Part shown: positions 12,113-23,668 of the stretch, in pieces
Layout: each line of letters opens with the position of its first letter
Numbering within the stretch: the first letter of the stretch is position 1
Assembly: GCA_947396885.1 (NCBI GenBank)
Contig: OX377204.1
Location: 18,607,706 to 18,671,705 of the forward strand
Source: Heligmosomoides polygyrus polygyrus
Lineage: Eukaryota; Nematoda; Chromadorea; Rhabditida; Heligmosomidae
DNA length: 64,000 nucleotides
Direction: 5' to 3'
Position numbers and translations under genes: made by a program
The notes under the pieces: generated by a model
Told to the model about the DNA's origin: nothing
Databases searched by the model: none
What the model saw: the letters and a program-made list of their open reading frames with translations, nothing else

Positions 12113-13008
12113 TCTTTGAGGCCAAGGCAAAAGCCGCTCTCCAAGCTGTTGTTATTTGGCAGTTTGGTTCGTTACTGATGAAGAGCGGGTGGGGAAGGCG
12201 GATCCCGGAACGCTCGTTGGGTGCTGCTCCTATGGGAGACGCAGCTCATTACAAGTGGTGGCGATGGTGGGTCGAGGTCCAAACCCGTCGACGAGAGTCC
12301 GAGCTTGAGCTCTGTGTGGCCTCATGAAGCTGTCCCTCGGGGCCACGAACACACTGGCTGTTGTGCTGTGCATTCCGAGCGAAACTGATGACTTTTCACA
12401 CATTCGCGAACGGCTCGTGTTGACCGAACCCCGTAGTTCAGTCAACTCAGCTCAAATGCTCTGTGGGACGTCTTTGAGTCTTTCCGAATTTTTGAAAGGA
12501 TGTGTTCCGTTTTTCCATTTGATCACCATTTTGATATCTTCTTTCCTGCTAAAAAGTTTGTTTGGAGATTATTTAGTGACTTCTGAACTCTAACATCCTT
12601 TGGATTGGTCTGTTGAAGCTGTCCCGGCTCAGTTCTTCTAGAACTTTCATTGTAATCTGACAAGGACGCATCAGCAAGACTTGGTGCAATCACTAAGAAG
12701 GACAAAACATCACTTCCGTCAAAATTTCCATTGTCGTCCTTTGTCATTAATCGAGATGTAGTTGCCCTTCCACTTCAGTTCCGCAAGTTCTCTTGCAGAA
12801 CTCTCAAAGAAGCTTCAGTTATCTTTGCCACAACGGTGTACTGTATTACATAAGTCCTTACGTCATATAATGACCTTTCGTCCTTCTATTGCATGGTAGG
12901 CTTGTTCTAGTTTGAGCATGTATTTATATATAAGTACCTTTTGCTTGTCATAGAAGCCCTGCAGATCTACCGGTTCGAACTAGGGAGTAGCATTCGTTCA
13001 ACGCTTTC
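12113..13008. other. No gene seen
   Basis: Only short overlapping frames on both strands and no family match. Confidence 0.35.
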
Positions 13009-13515
13009 ACGAAGATGTCCGATCATTGCATAGGTGGGTGGTGTCAAAGTGCTTTCTTGAGATATCGCGGAATCCAGTCGCTGAAGGCTCTCGTCCAGCA
13101 GGTGCCTGCGATAAGCGACTGACCCACCCAATTTTCAACGGGCCACGCGACATTATCCCGTATCCTTTGACGTGGACAAAGATTGGAACTATGGGGACGT
13201 TCTCTCATTTATTTATCTACTGTACGCTTTGAGGAGTGCAAAAACAGAAGAAAATCATCGGACACATCACGTTTGTGACAACCATACAGCAGGCAGTAAT
13301 AATGCGCTAGGCAAAGTACTGAACCGAATTCGAATGAGGTGATGAATGGTTCACCTGGTCCTGTCGACTCGACGCAACGCGACACTGATCGTGTGTTCAC
13401 CCTGCTTTCGTATAGCCCAGGTTTCTGTGGCATATGTTAGGGCAGGAAGAACAGTGGAGTCGAATAGGTGGGCACGGAGTCGGATGTTCTTCGTCTTCTT
13501 CACGACTTCTTAGAT
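13009..13515 (-). pseudogene. Degraded LINE 3' end (reverse transcriptase C-terminus)
   Basis: Read on minus, it shares blocks with the fragments at 15941-16540 and 53411-53990: the conserved strand near ATAGGTGGGCACGGAGTCGG and the CAGTCGCTGAAGGCTCTCG region. About 100 bases of the middle are missing or rearranged and the frame is broken. It is the oldest of the three copies. Confidence 0.6.
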
Positions 13516-14239
13516 GACCCTAAAAGCCCTTCCCCCAATCCGCTCGTTTCCTTCTGCCCCGCTTATGCACTAGGTGGCCAGCCATGTTGACTTCTATGAC
13601 GAGGAACACGTCCCTGGAACTCAGGAGTTCCCTTCGGAACCCTTCGTTCCGTAAGCGAACAGCTACAGCTTGCACACAGCTTCTTTCCCTTAGAGCGTTG
13701 CACTCAAAATTCCATCGAAACGGAGCCGAATTCCTTCCATGAAATGGGCTCCTGTTTTGGAGATCTGTCACTGACCAGAGCTGATAAAGAGAAGTGATAG
13801 GTGAGAAGAGCAGCATTGAAATAAATCCAAAATGAAAGCTGCGTTCTCTGGGGACGACTGAATGAGCTGTGCTGCAGTGTAAATTACGGGAGCTTACTTA
13901 CAGAATCATTGTGCTCAGCACTCCCCTTCAATTTCCACTAACAAAATGAAAGGTAAATAGACAATTAATGGGAAACAACAGAGATCTTTTTGTTCTCATC
14001 CAAATACGAAATACAGAATTGTTTGAAAACAAAAAACGGATCTAAATTAAGCAGTAGAAACACGTGAAAGTTTCACTATCACGAAACATTAGGTGAATTC
14101 AGTGTCTTAAAAATTTCTATACTAAGATGGAATACTTTTGCGCTAGGATACTTTAAACTTCAACTCCTTCATATTTCCGTATCCTGTATAGGGTAATTAA
14201 TTCAACTCTATATCCTGTACAGTATACGGGGTATTGGGA
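13516..14239. other. No recognisable gene
   Basis: A minus-strand frame at 13520-13816 has no family match. The rest is AT-rich. Confidence 0.35.
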
Positions 14240-14542
14240 CTGGTGTAACGCAGTAGGAGGAGGTGCCGACTGTCGCCTGCAACCTGTACCAGGTTCTAGG
14301 TTCGGATTTCCCGCTCAGGCCAACCAAGCCTTTCATCCCTCTGGAGGCGGTGAATCGGTACCAGACCGGGGAGGGTAACGCGCTGACCTTCTATCGGCTG
14401 GCCACCGCAAGTCAAATATGGTACGGTCAAATACATGTTCAAATCCTCCTCCCCCCACTACATCCCGTAGAAGCCAAATGCATGGCGCGTCCCAGAAGGA
14501 ATTGAGTAACGCCGTTCTTTTTACTTTTTATTTTTTATCCTC
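14240..14542 (+). mobile_element. tRNA-derived SINE, family A, copy 6
   Basis: The head is GGTGTAACGCAGTAGG and the B box GGTTCGGATTTCC. The body has ACTACATCCCGTAGAAGCC and GGAATTGAGTAACGCCG, with a T-rich tail at its end. Confidence 0.85.
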
Positions 14543-14579
14543 TAGAGGAAAAATCTTCACATCATTGACATAGGCAGTT

Positions 14580-15050
14580 GACCAGCATTAGATAGCCTTA
14601 AATATAAATATAAATATGTCGCTCAAATAAAAAATAAATAAATAATAAAATTATTAAATAATATAATAATAAATATAAATATAATAAATAAAAATAAATA
14701 ATACAATAAATATATATAATAAATATAAATAATATATGTCTAAATATAATATAAATATGTCCTGTGCTGTCGCTGACCGACAGCCAAGAACACTATCAAA
14801 ACCCTCGCCTGTGAATTCTAGAAAGCCCTCGCATCCACTCGCAATTCGTCTCGACCTGGGTGATCGAAAGCAGTGAAACTGCGAATTGGCACAAGGCTGT
14901 GGTTTTTGATCTCATAAATAAATGTAATAAATAAATGTAAATATAAATATAACATAAATATAAATATAAATATAAATAAATAATTAAATATATAATATGG
15001 CTAACTAATGTATAATATTACCTTAAATAAAAAGTACAAATATCACATTA
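14580..15050. repeat. AT-rich (AAATAT)n low-complexity region
   Basis: Long runs of ATAAATATAAATA and AATAAATAAATA are split by about 130 bases of mixed sequence at 14760-14900. There is no coding potential. Confidence 0.8.
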
Positions 15051-15940
15051 ATAGAAGTCGTTGCGAAGTTTAATTGTACATATATCATCATTTAGAATAT
15101 AACACTTTTTCTAGTAGAGTAGTTCCTGGACTACACATTCCTTCTGCTAAAAGAGAAACTTCTACCATCTATGTGGCTAAAGTGACATGGCCATCTTGTT
15201 GTGCAGCCTTTTCCTAATCGACTCTCGGCCTCATAAAATATGGACTGGAGAAGTGACCGAAAACAAAGACCCAGCTAAAGGCGGCTTTCAGCACTCTTCT
15301 ATCTATAATTCGTTCCAATGAAGAAGTCTCCATGGTCGACCCATAGCTAGAACAATTTGGCGATAGGAGACCACAGTCTGCAGAAATTCAACCTCCTTTC
15401 AGACCTTTGGTAGCGACGAAATAAACGAAACTCCAGGCTTAGTAAAGCTCGTTTAACAAACATGCGTGACAAAGAAGAATTTTAACTATTCTTTAGTCCC
15501 CATGTTCAGAAGGCGTTTGCACTTAACGACGTGTAAGTTTTCTTCACTACTCTATAGCAGTCAGATGAACGTTTAGGTCTGCATTCAAAATTGTGCGCAG
15601 ATATTTTCGACTTATTTCAAAGGTGTTGTTGTTGTTCATGCCTATTTGGCTGACAATTAAAATGCCCTTTAGCTGCTGTTTTCGGCTTTTGCTTACTTTC
15701 AAGCACAAAAAAGGGAACATTCTATGATGTGGTTGTGTCGAGATCGCGTCGTGTATTCTTCCAACATATTCTGTTGTCTATTCGATTAGAAAAGTGAGCG
15801 TGATTTACATGAAGTGTTGCTGTTCGGCATATAGGCTTTCTAAGCCGCTGATGTTAATGAGCACTTTTAATTCCTAAGAAAACTGTTAGTGGAGTCATAG
15901 ACTAAAACTGCTACTTCAACGTGATTTTGAATATTGGGTA
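15051..15940. other. No gene seen
   Basis: Non-repetitive AT-rich sequence with no supported frame. Confidence 0.35.
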
Positions 15941-16540
15941 TCACACTGTATTCCCTGTATCACCTATCGTCCTGTTGATCATCGACTTACTCGAGCGGGC
16001 GCCAGCAGCGTCTCCATCCCTCTCGCGTGCCAGAGTGCTCCAATGGATCCTCATCGCTCGAGGGGCACGAAGAGCGTCATAGTCGTTCAGGGCTTTCACG
16101 AAGAAGTCCGACCAACGCTTTGGTTGGCGTCCCGGTGTTCTCTTGACATCCCGCGGAATCCAGTCGGTGATGGCTCTCGTCCAGCGGGTGTCTGCGAAGC
16201 GCATTACGTGGCCGGCCCACCTAATTTTCGACAACTTGGCCCATTCGACAGCGTCTCTGATCTTCGAACGTCGGCGAAGCTCAGAACTCCGGAGGCCTTC
16301 TCTCACTTGCGTGAGTCGTGTCACTCCGAGCATCGTCCTCTCGATCCACGCTGCGCGACGCTGATCGCGTGTTCATCCTGCTTCCGTATAGCCCAGGTCT
16401 CTGAGGCGTATGTTAGGGCAGGAAGAACGGTAGAGTCGAATAGGTGGGCACGGAGTCGGACGTTCTTCGTCTTCTTCGCGACTTCTTCGACGCTTCAGAA
16501 ACTTGTCCGTTCCTCATGAACATTGTCTTCACACTAATTA
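15941..16540 (-). pseudogene. LINE 3' end, reverse transcriptase C-terminal fragment
   Basis: The minus-strand product includes RSKIRDAVEWAKLSKIRWAG, then HVMRFADTRW, and WSDFFVKALN before the stop. This is the post-RT tail (KIRWAGHVMR motif) of RTE-like non-LTR retrotransposons abundant in strongylid nematodes. A frameshift near 16335 separates it from the upstream block TYASETWAIRK. No catalytic RT domain is present, so it is a 5'-truncated dead insertion. Confidence 0.8.
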
Positions 16541-16554
16541 AAGAGAAAAGGATA

Positions 16555-16834
16555 AACCAATAGAGGACGGCTTTAATCAGTCTCTTTTTGGATGCGTGGC
16601 GTGTATTCTACTTCAATGAGGGGGGGGGCTCATGGGGGCGATTTGAATGAGTATCTGATCTATACAATGAGTTGCGATAAAGAGCCGATGAGCAAATCAG
16701 TGCTTTGTCCTTACCAGAGAAGTCTGGTACCATCTGGTTCATGAGCCCAGGAGGGATGGTTGGCCTGGGCGAGAAGCCAAGATCTGGGTGCACACGACAG
16801 CCGGCGCCTCCCCGATTGCGCTACCACGCACCAA
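16555..16834 (-). mobile_element. tRNA-derived SINE, family A, copy 7
   Basis: A reverse copy next to the LINE fragment. A run of 9 G at 16620-16628 interrupts it. GGTTGGCCTGGGCGAGAAG marks the B-box side and GATTGCGCTACCACGC the A-box side. Confidence 0.8.
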
Positions 16835-17659
16835 AAAGAACGATTAGAAAACAAAAACAGTAAATGAGACCGCTATCGGTATGGTTGGGGTTTCGAAAGT
16901 GTAAAAAAGCCCAAGCGTTCGTATAGAACACTAACCTCAACATCAACCTACAGAAGGGCGCATTTTTGTTTCATTCTGCCGGCTTTGATTTCTGCTGAAC
17001 AGATTTCGGTAGTAGGCATCTCCGAATCCTTCCAGTTTCTATAGTTCTCTTTCCGGTGCTAGCATCCGCTAGTGACACCTCTGAAAGGCACCCTTCAAAA
17101 AGCGTCCGGGTCGAGCGAATTTCGCAAACGTCCAGGGTCCTGTGAGACGTGACGGGGCGCGGCGCTTTTTTGCACAGTCGCACGGGCGAAGTTCATCAAA
17201 TCAGGCGATTTGCAAGAACAGTGCCTAGACAGCTGACGTGAGCACTTTAAAATGCAGTGCAACAGCAGCGAATGACGAACAAGGTGGCTGTGTCGCGTCC
17301 GAGGTCTGAGGTCCAGAAAGCCTTGCCATGGGCATTCCTTCCATGTGCTCGTTGACGCAAACATTCTGGCACTTTTAGTGAAACATTTTTTTGCCGACGT
17401 TTTTTCTGACTTTAACCATTTCTACGAATTGTAATACTAGATTGAAGAGTTCGCATTGGCTTTAAGGGTTTCTTTTTATTCTTTTCTTTTTCTTTTTTTT
17501 CCTTTTTAGAATTGTCTTTGCTTCAAGTTGCTTTGCAGGTTAAAGCGCTATGTGTCTGAGTAGACTCTCTTTGTTTCCATAATGAATCCTATCTTTTTGT
17601 TTCATACTTTTATTATTTTTATAATTACACTATTTTTATTTGTCTAACAAAAACTAGAG
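16835..17659. other. No recognisable gene
   Basis: Short antisense frames only; T-rich toward 17500. Confidence 0.35.
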
Positions 17660-18800
17660 GCTTCGTCAACTTTAGGCACTGTACTAATGCTTAAAATAAT
17701 TCACTTTATTTTCTGGAATTTTCCAAGAGCTACATGTGCAACTTTCATGCCAAACGGGGCACTTTACAAATCAAAGTGGACACTTTTAAAACGAAATTCA
17801 GCACTTTTCACTTCATACACTAAGCATCGTTGACACTTGTGAAGTTAAGCTGAACATGTTCCAAATCAAAACGATCGTCCTTCAAATTAAACTACAGACT
17901 CTCGGAGACAGAACATTCTTTACTCGAGAAAATTGAGCACCTCTAATAAGTGAATATAGTTTCTTAAACAAGGAAGTTTCTAGCTCATTAGCTGATACCC
18001 GTTACTGATATGTTATTTTCAACTCAAACTGGCCACAAAGCAAGCTTTTGGAACCAGGAGCTGATCATTATTCAGATCACATGTTGAAATAATTTATGAC
18101 CATGGAAAATTTAGTACAGTTTCCTTCAAGAATTTCAAAATCACATGGTTCATAATAGATCCACTGTTTGAGATTTTACAAACTTTATTTTGCAAGAAAA
18201 ATAATGTTTTAGTGTTTATTTAAAAGGAAAGAAAATCACCAAAAAAAGTGCTACACTGCGCATTTGTCCAGGACGTCACGATCTTTCTCTGATTAAGAGC
18301 GAAAATTCTGGTTTAGCACATAGAGTTTCAAACCTTTAGCAGTAAGACAAAAACTATCATAACGATGTTTTGTTGCGATCAAAATTCTAGCGCCAGGCGG
18401 GACTCGAACCCGCACCTCCCTCTAACCGGGCGGGAATGCTCTACGCCATTTAAACAAATACTGTTCTAAAAACGCATAGATCCTACTTTGCTGTTCCAAG
18501 TAAGCTTATAAATCAAAAAAATATCGTAACGAATTGGACGAGTGCATGGATACCTCAAATATGTACGCCAAATTCTTTTGTTACTTTAAAAAAAATTAGG
18601 CTGAAGATTTTCAAACCAAATATACATTAGAAGAAGAACGCGTTGCTCTTTCAAAGTTAATTAATTAAACTTTTTTGGCTTTTTTTGCAAATAGTGGCAC
18701 TTATGTTCAACGTTAATAAACTCAGCATGTCTTTGCTTAATTTGTCCTCTCATTGCTTCCAAATTCCTAGACTGCTCTCCAAACCGTGTTGATGTAAGTA
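17660..18800. mobile_element. Diverged foldback-family region
   Basis: Left-arm units (GGGGCACTTTACAAATCAAAG, CACTTTTAAAACG) repeat from about 17740. The family's centre GCGCATTTGTCCAGGACGTC and ATTGGACGAGTGCATGG follow near 18260 and 18535. A tRNA-like element sits in the middle. Ends are approximate. Confidence 0.4.
18361..18452 (-). mobile_element. tRNA-like element, family B, copy 1
   Basis: Read on minus, it has GGCGTAGAGCATTC, then a T-arm GCGGGTTCGAGTCCCGC with a perfect B box GGTTCGAGTCC. CTGGCGCTAGAA and the tail TTTTGATCGCAACA follow. The acceptor ends do not pair, so it is not a functional tRNA. It is most likely a tRNA-derived SINE. Confidence 0.7.
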
Positions 18801-19499
18801 CTATTTTAGAAACTATGTCCCCGCCATTTTTTAAACATTTTTCTGAATCTCTCTAAATGATTTTTTGCGTATTATATTATGCTATATACCATTTGAAAAA
18901 TGATTTTCTTCTTTAGTAAGTGTGCCTTGCTTTTTCCATTTCAATTTTTCTCAACTTTCTGAGCAATAAACCGGAATGTACAGAAGACATTAATTATTTT
19001 TACTAACAGATGCTTACCCTTTGTTCAATTTTTTGAAAAGTGTTCTGCGTTTTTCGGAAGACAATATTTTGTTCCATAAAACATGTGTTGCGTTTATTTG
19101 TTCATGATGATGCTTATCAATTTTTAGCCGAATATAAGAAAAGGGGAAAATGACCATTGTCAACAGCTGCTTTTCTTTTAACATCCCGAAAAAATTGACG
19201 AAAATTTGAATAAACAAGTAAACACTGCACATGGTCTGATTTACTAGCGCTCTTTTTCAAGCCACATATAACACTGCCAAAGAAAAACCGGACAGAGTAG
19301 GAGCTGCTGGTAGAAATAACTTATTTTTTCTGAACACTCTACTTTAGTGCTCTGAAAATTAACAAAAATCTAAAAAATAGGAGAAAGCACCCAAAAAACT
19401 CAACTTATGCAGAAGGAGTTGTCAGCGAAGGTCATTCTTCTTTTCTTGACCTTCCACGGTAATAATAAAAAATTTGATAAAAGCGATAAAAGTAGAATA
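18801..19499. other. No gene seen
   Basis: AT-rich sequence with no supported frame. Confidence 0.35.
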
Positions 19500-19771
19500 C
19501 AAAGGACGGCGTTACTCAATCTCTTTTGGGGTGCGCATTCAGCTTCTACGGGATGTCCCGGAGGGGAGTTGAATGCGTATTTGGCCATACCATGACTTCC
19601 GGTGGCCACCCGATGGACAAGTCAGCGCTTCATCCTTCCCAGACACGTCTGGTGCCAACTCATCGACTCTGGAGGAATAGAAGGCATAGTTGGCCTGCGG
19701 GGGAAATCCGAGCCAAGAACCTGCACGCGACAGCAGGACCTCCTCCGAATGCGCTATACGTGCCCTTTAGA
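19500..19771 (-). mobile_element. tRNA-derived SINE, family A, copy 8
   Basis: A reverse copy. It runs from GACGGCGTTACTCAATC and CTACGGGATGTCCCG at the left to GAATGCGCTATACGTGCCC at the right. Confidence 0.85.
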
Positions 19772-19970
19772 AATCGAAAGTGAACTCGCCCTATAAAAAA
19801 CGAAATTGAAAAAAGCGGAACATTCTGTAGCGTTTTGCACAAAATTTTCAAAGAAATTTAGGATTTAAAATGGAAAAAAACTAGTTGACTTAGTTTCCAA
19901 CCTAACATATTTGGCCAGCTGAAGAAAGGGGTCCATTAAACGTGAAACTATCGGAGTGCGTGGTATGTAC

Positions 19971-20898
19971 TATTGGGGGGGGGGGGCAAAAGTAATGAGA
20001 CAAATTGAAAAAATTCTTTATCTCTTTATAACTCAATTACAAATCAACGATGCTGAGGAATATGTATGCCGTTAAGGTCAATGACTTGCTGCCATCGCTC
20101 AGCCAACTTCCCGTTCCCATCCTTCCAGAACTGCTTGGGCCTGGTGTTTATCAACTCGATAAACACTCGATAGCTCGATATGGTTGTCAAGGACTGCTTG
20201 GGTTCTTGTGTCCCTTCCGACCAGGAAGTCCTGTAGGCTCAAGAAGTAGTGGTAGTCGCATGGAAAGATATCCGGCGAATACGGTGGATGAGGCATGTGA
20301 ACGTAGCCCAGCTGGCCAAGCTTATCCGTGGTCACTTGCTCCCGATGGTGTGCGGCGTTGTCGAAGAGGAGGACCTTCTTGACGCGCTGCGACTGAATAA
20401 GTTCGAGTCGCAGGTCCATGACTTCTATTTCGTTTACCATGGCCTTGGAGTCCATCGGTGCCTTTGGTAAACAGCTTTCAGTATACCGGTCCATGGGCAC
20501 AGACCCAAAAGCTCTGAAGGTGCTTCTCGCCGTGAACATCTCGCCGAACGAAGGTCGGTAACGGATCAACAGGCCTCACCCAGACTGGCTGCTTGGCAGG
20601 GTTAAGGTAGAAGACGTACTTCTCATCCTGCCTTAAGATTGAGTCCAGGCTGCTCGGGGCTGGGAATCGGGAGAGATTTGCGCGACACAGGTCGACTCGT
20701 CAGGCCGGGGTTTCGGCATGAGACAGGCTGGGGTTTTGCCATGCTTCTGGAAAGGGCGGAAGTGGTCACTTCTCAGACGGCTTTCAGTAAATAGCCAACA
20801 ACACACAAATACGAGAAGCACGAAACCGGACTCCAGTCATGACATATATGGGCACGGCATGGAGAGTCTCATTACTTTGCCCCCCCCCCCCTCCCTAA
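19971..20898 (-). mobile_element. mariner-type D34D transposon with G12-tract inverted ends
   Basis: Ends are GGGGGGGGGGGGCAAAAG, then TAATGAGAC, at the left, with the complement at the right, flanked by TA. On minus, pieces of transposase are visible: QDEKYVFYLNP (first Asp), LLFDNAAHHRE (second Asp) and PPYSPDIFPCDYHYF (third Asp). There are exactly 34 residues between the second and third Asp. The first Asp block is in another frame from the rest, and the N-terminal HTH is missing. The copy is about 0.93 kb against about 1.3 kb for a complete mariner, so it is dead. Confidence 0.85.
20099..20569 (-). pseudogene. mariner transposase C-terminal fragment
   Basis: A 156-codon frame covers the second and third catalytic Asp residues (LLFDN and CDYHYF) and the C-terminal tail. 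It lacks the DNA-binding domain. A frameshift separates it from the QDEKYV block at about 20590-20640. Confidence 0.8.
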
Positions 20899-21612
20899 AA
20901 GAGCACTGTTCGCAGCCTTACCCCTGAGCTGAGAGTACTTGAAGCGTTCCCGCCTTATTTTTATCTGGAATGTTGCTATTATTCGCTGGCCGTTTCAACC
21001 CAACCGACGTCCAAAGCGATTCCATTCGAATAACAAATCAAGGAGATGGACATACTGCTCTACTACTCTGTTGTGATGAAGCGACTAAGCGAGTTGAAGG
21101 CATCTGTCGTTGAGGGATTGTCGGCAAAGTTGAAGTGGAATAGAACTGAAATTTGGTCCCAATGGCTAGGTGTTCGCTTTTGTCTTTGCGTTGTTGCTAG
21201 GAGAAATCTGCATGCTTTCCACGCTCGACATTTCGTGAGGCGCCGCCTGAATTGTTTTGTCCAGGTGCTCATTTCCCATGCCGATGGATTCATTTCGTAT
21301 CCATGTCAGGCGGTGGTGCAGTCGTGGCGCCGGCTGACTGGGTGTTTCCATTCTTCATGTGGTGTTGTTTTTTCGCGCGCTCAGCCCTGAACACAGATTT
21401 CTCCCCGCCGGTGGTCTTTATTAATTAATGAGAAGCTCGCCCAGCTGCTGGAGGCCTTGCCTTCCTGCTTTAGCCTGCAGCTTGGTGGAGGTGAATGCTC
21501 CTCGCCATCAGTATTTCGATCGCTAGGCGCCTGTGTCTCTCAATTTTTGAGCTTTTGTAGCTAGAAGCCATCACTTGACAATGTTTTATCTGTAGGCATA
21601 AATAAACAGAAA
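20899..21612. other. No recognisable gene
   Basis: Open frames at 21046-21390 on both strands show no known domain. Confidence 0.35.
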
Positions 21613-21882
21613 AGGATGGAAGATAAAGGACGAGGTTGGCCAATTACCTTTGCGAGATGTGCCACGCATTTTATTTCCAGAAAAGATCGTACGTGTACGT
21701 ACAATCTGAATGAGTATTTGATTCTTACGATGAATTGCGATGTTCCAGCCAAATCTGATGCCAATTTACCTCAAAGGGATGGGGAGATTGGTTGCCTGGG
21801 GCGGGATCTGAACCCTAAACGTCGACTCGGAGCGCTTGTGGCAAGCGGCGCCTCTTCCGGGTTCACTAACACGCGCCCATTA
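21613..21882 (-). mobile_element. tRNA-derived SINE, family A, copy 9 (diverged)
   Basis: A reverse copy. GGGCGGGATCTGAACCC marks the B-box side and TCACTAACACGCGCCC the head. The tail side at 21613 reads GATGGAAGATAAAGGAC. Confidence 0.7.
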
Positions 21883-22017
21883 AATATTCTGCTCAGTACA
21901 AAATAGTACTTTAAAAGGCGTAGTAGATTCAGGCACAAAAAATAGTGCACTATCTAGTGGATATCCTTTACAGAGCTCATGATGCGAAGACAGTAATTTT
22001 CAAATCCATTCTGTTAT

Positions 22018-22310
22018 TGTGCGCTAGCGCAGTCGGAGAAGGTACAGGCTCTCGCTAACACCTGAATCGAGCTTCTCGGTTTGGGTGTTTCGTGTTGCGC
22101 TCAAACCAACCAAGCCTTCTGTGCTCTGTAGTCGAGGAATTGGTAGCTGGTCTACCTTTGAAAGGGGAACATTGAGTTGTACATCCTTTTGCCGTCGCAT
22201 GTCATTGTGTAGGTCGAGTGCACATTCAAATTGCAACCACGAGATATGATAGAATTAGGTTGTATGGCTCAGCCCACGAACGGACTGGGTGACGCTGTTC
22301 CTTAGCTTTT
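22018..22310 (+). mobile_element. tRNA-derived SINE, family A, copy 10 (diverged)
   Basis: The head is GTGCGCTAGCGCAGTCGG, followed by AACCAACCAAGCCTTC. The 3' half is strongly diverged, with GGGTGACGCTGTTCC at the end. Confidence 0.7.
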
Positions 22311-22419
22311 ATACCATGATTATGTTAAATATAATAATATTTCAAAATATACAATACATTTAAATAACTTGGATATAATGTCCCATGTTCGACCGTCGTT
22401 AGATCTTGGCATGTTTTTT

Positions 22420-23040
22420 CTTTGTGCTGTTGGGTCTCGTGTGAAGCTGTTGAGCGAAGATTGGTATACTTCTTTATTCGGCTTATTTTCGGCCTGACTG
22501 CCTTCTTCAGAGCCTGGAGAAGGCAGAAGGAGTTGGAGAAATTACCCGCTCAAGGATCGTTTCAAGTTACAGAAGCTTCAGAAGCAAGTGATAGAGTGAA
22601 ACGAAAAGGGAGTAAGGCAACCCGAATGACCTTATGAGATAGCCGAGAGACTGCTAAGTCACCCTCGGATGGAGAAAGACGTGGATGAACGAGACTCTTC
22701 CTTCGGGGCACATGTTCGACGACCTTCTGGTTGGCTCCTTCCTATGAGTTTGAGGTGGGCAAATGGAGCCACCTCCTGAATAACGGCCACCCGCTCATCT
22801 TCTTGATTGCGGAGCTAGTGAATCCGCAACGCCTCCAGTTCTTCCGCGCTGCGATATCGGACACGCGTGCTAAGATCGTCACCTCGTAACTTGAAATGAT
22901 CCTTGGGCAGGTAATTCCCCCAACTCCTTTTGTCTTCTCCAACCTCTGAAGAAGGCGGTTACGCCGAAACGAAAGCCGTATAAAGATGTATACCAATCTT
23001 CGCTCAACAGCTTCACACGAGATCCTACAGCACAAACTTG
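22420..23040. mobile_element. Penelope-like remnant: inverted copies of one terminal sequence
   Basis: About 150 bases at 22427-22580 recur inverted at 22880-23035. They share TGAAGCTGTTGAGCGAAG, ATTGGTATAC, GCCTTCTTCAGAG and AAGGAGTTGG. The motif CTGAAGAAGGC...GCCGAAA in both arms is typical of Penelope-like element terminal regions. No RT domain lies between the arms. Confidence 0.55.
22946..22980 (+). ncRNA. Hammerhead-ribozyme-like core (degenerate)
   Basis: CTGAAGA, then a GGCG/CGCC hairpin, GAAAC and a CGTA cleavage-site-like triplet follow the hammerhead order CUGANGA / stem II / GAA / stem III / NUH. One extra A lies between CTGAAGA and stem II, and stem I does not pair well, so activity is doubtful. 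Confidence 0.35.
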
Positions 23041-23347
23041 GATATAGCTTAATGTTAACTTCCTGCTTCAACTTCGGAGTCAATTGCCAAATTAAAATAA
23101 GAAGATAGATGCGGAACAGAAAGCAGGAGTTGTGTGTTCTTGTTCGATGTTCGTTATATGATGATGTTGTTAGATGTTCTAGGAATCCAGCATCTTCTTC
23201 TAATTTATTACTTACATATCCTTTATAAATCGTTGGGATAGGTGTAGTTTCTTTCAATTGCGATCTGATCTTGAAATACTCTCCGAGCCAGCATTCTCCA
23301 TATCGAAATAGTTTCCTCTTCGTCTTTCAAAACAAAAACACCAAACA

Positions 23348-23505
23348 CCAATCATCAACGACTTACAGCAATTTAACAGAGAAAACTACAGTCGAACTCC
23401 CTGATAGCGCGGCTTATCTAGCGATGTGGTGAGCGATAAGTCGTGTTATCAGAGGTTTTCGGTGTGAATTCTCTGTTAAAATTATGTAAGTCGTTGATGA
23501 ATTCG
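23348..23505. mobile_element. 160-bp palindromic MITE (CATCAACGACTTAC family), copy 2
   Basis: ATCATCAACGACTTACAGC at the left and its complement TAAGTCGTTGATGAATTCG at the right. The interior TTAACAGAGAA/TTCTCTGTTAA also pairs. It ends only about 20 bases before the putative leader acceptor of the large gene. Confidence 0.75.
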
Positions 23506-23526
23506 ACCTCGGGCCTGCCGAAGTTG

Positions 23527-23538
23527 TTTTCCTTTCAG
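23527..23538 (+). promoter_or_regulatory. Candidate spliced-leader acceptor
   Basis: TTTTCCTTTCAG is a near-ideal nematode splice acceptor 130 bases before the proposed start codon. No donor with a suitable exon was seen just upstream. Use for trans-splicing is inferred. Confidence 0.35.
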
Positions 23539-23668
23539 AAACGTGTCGCTTACCTCGCAATAGTTGCTGCTAATAGCCGTTGCTTTGGTTTATTTTATTA
23601 ATGGTGGAAGCTGTTCAGAGTTCGCTTCCTCCTATGGTGTGCGCCCGACTGCAATGTGAAGGAATCTG

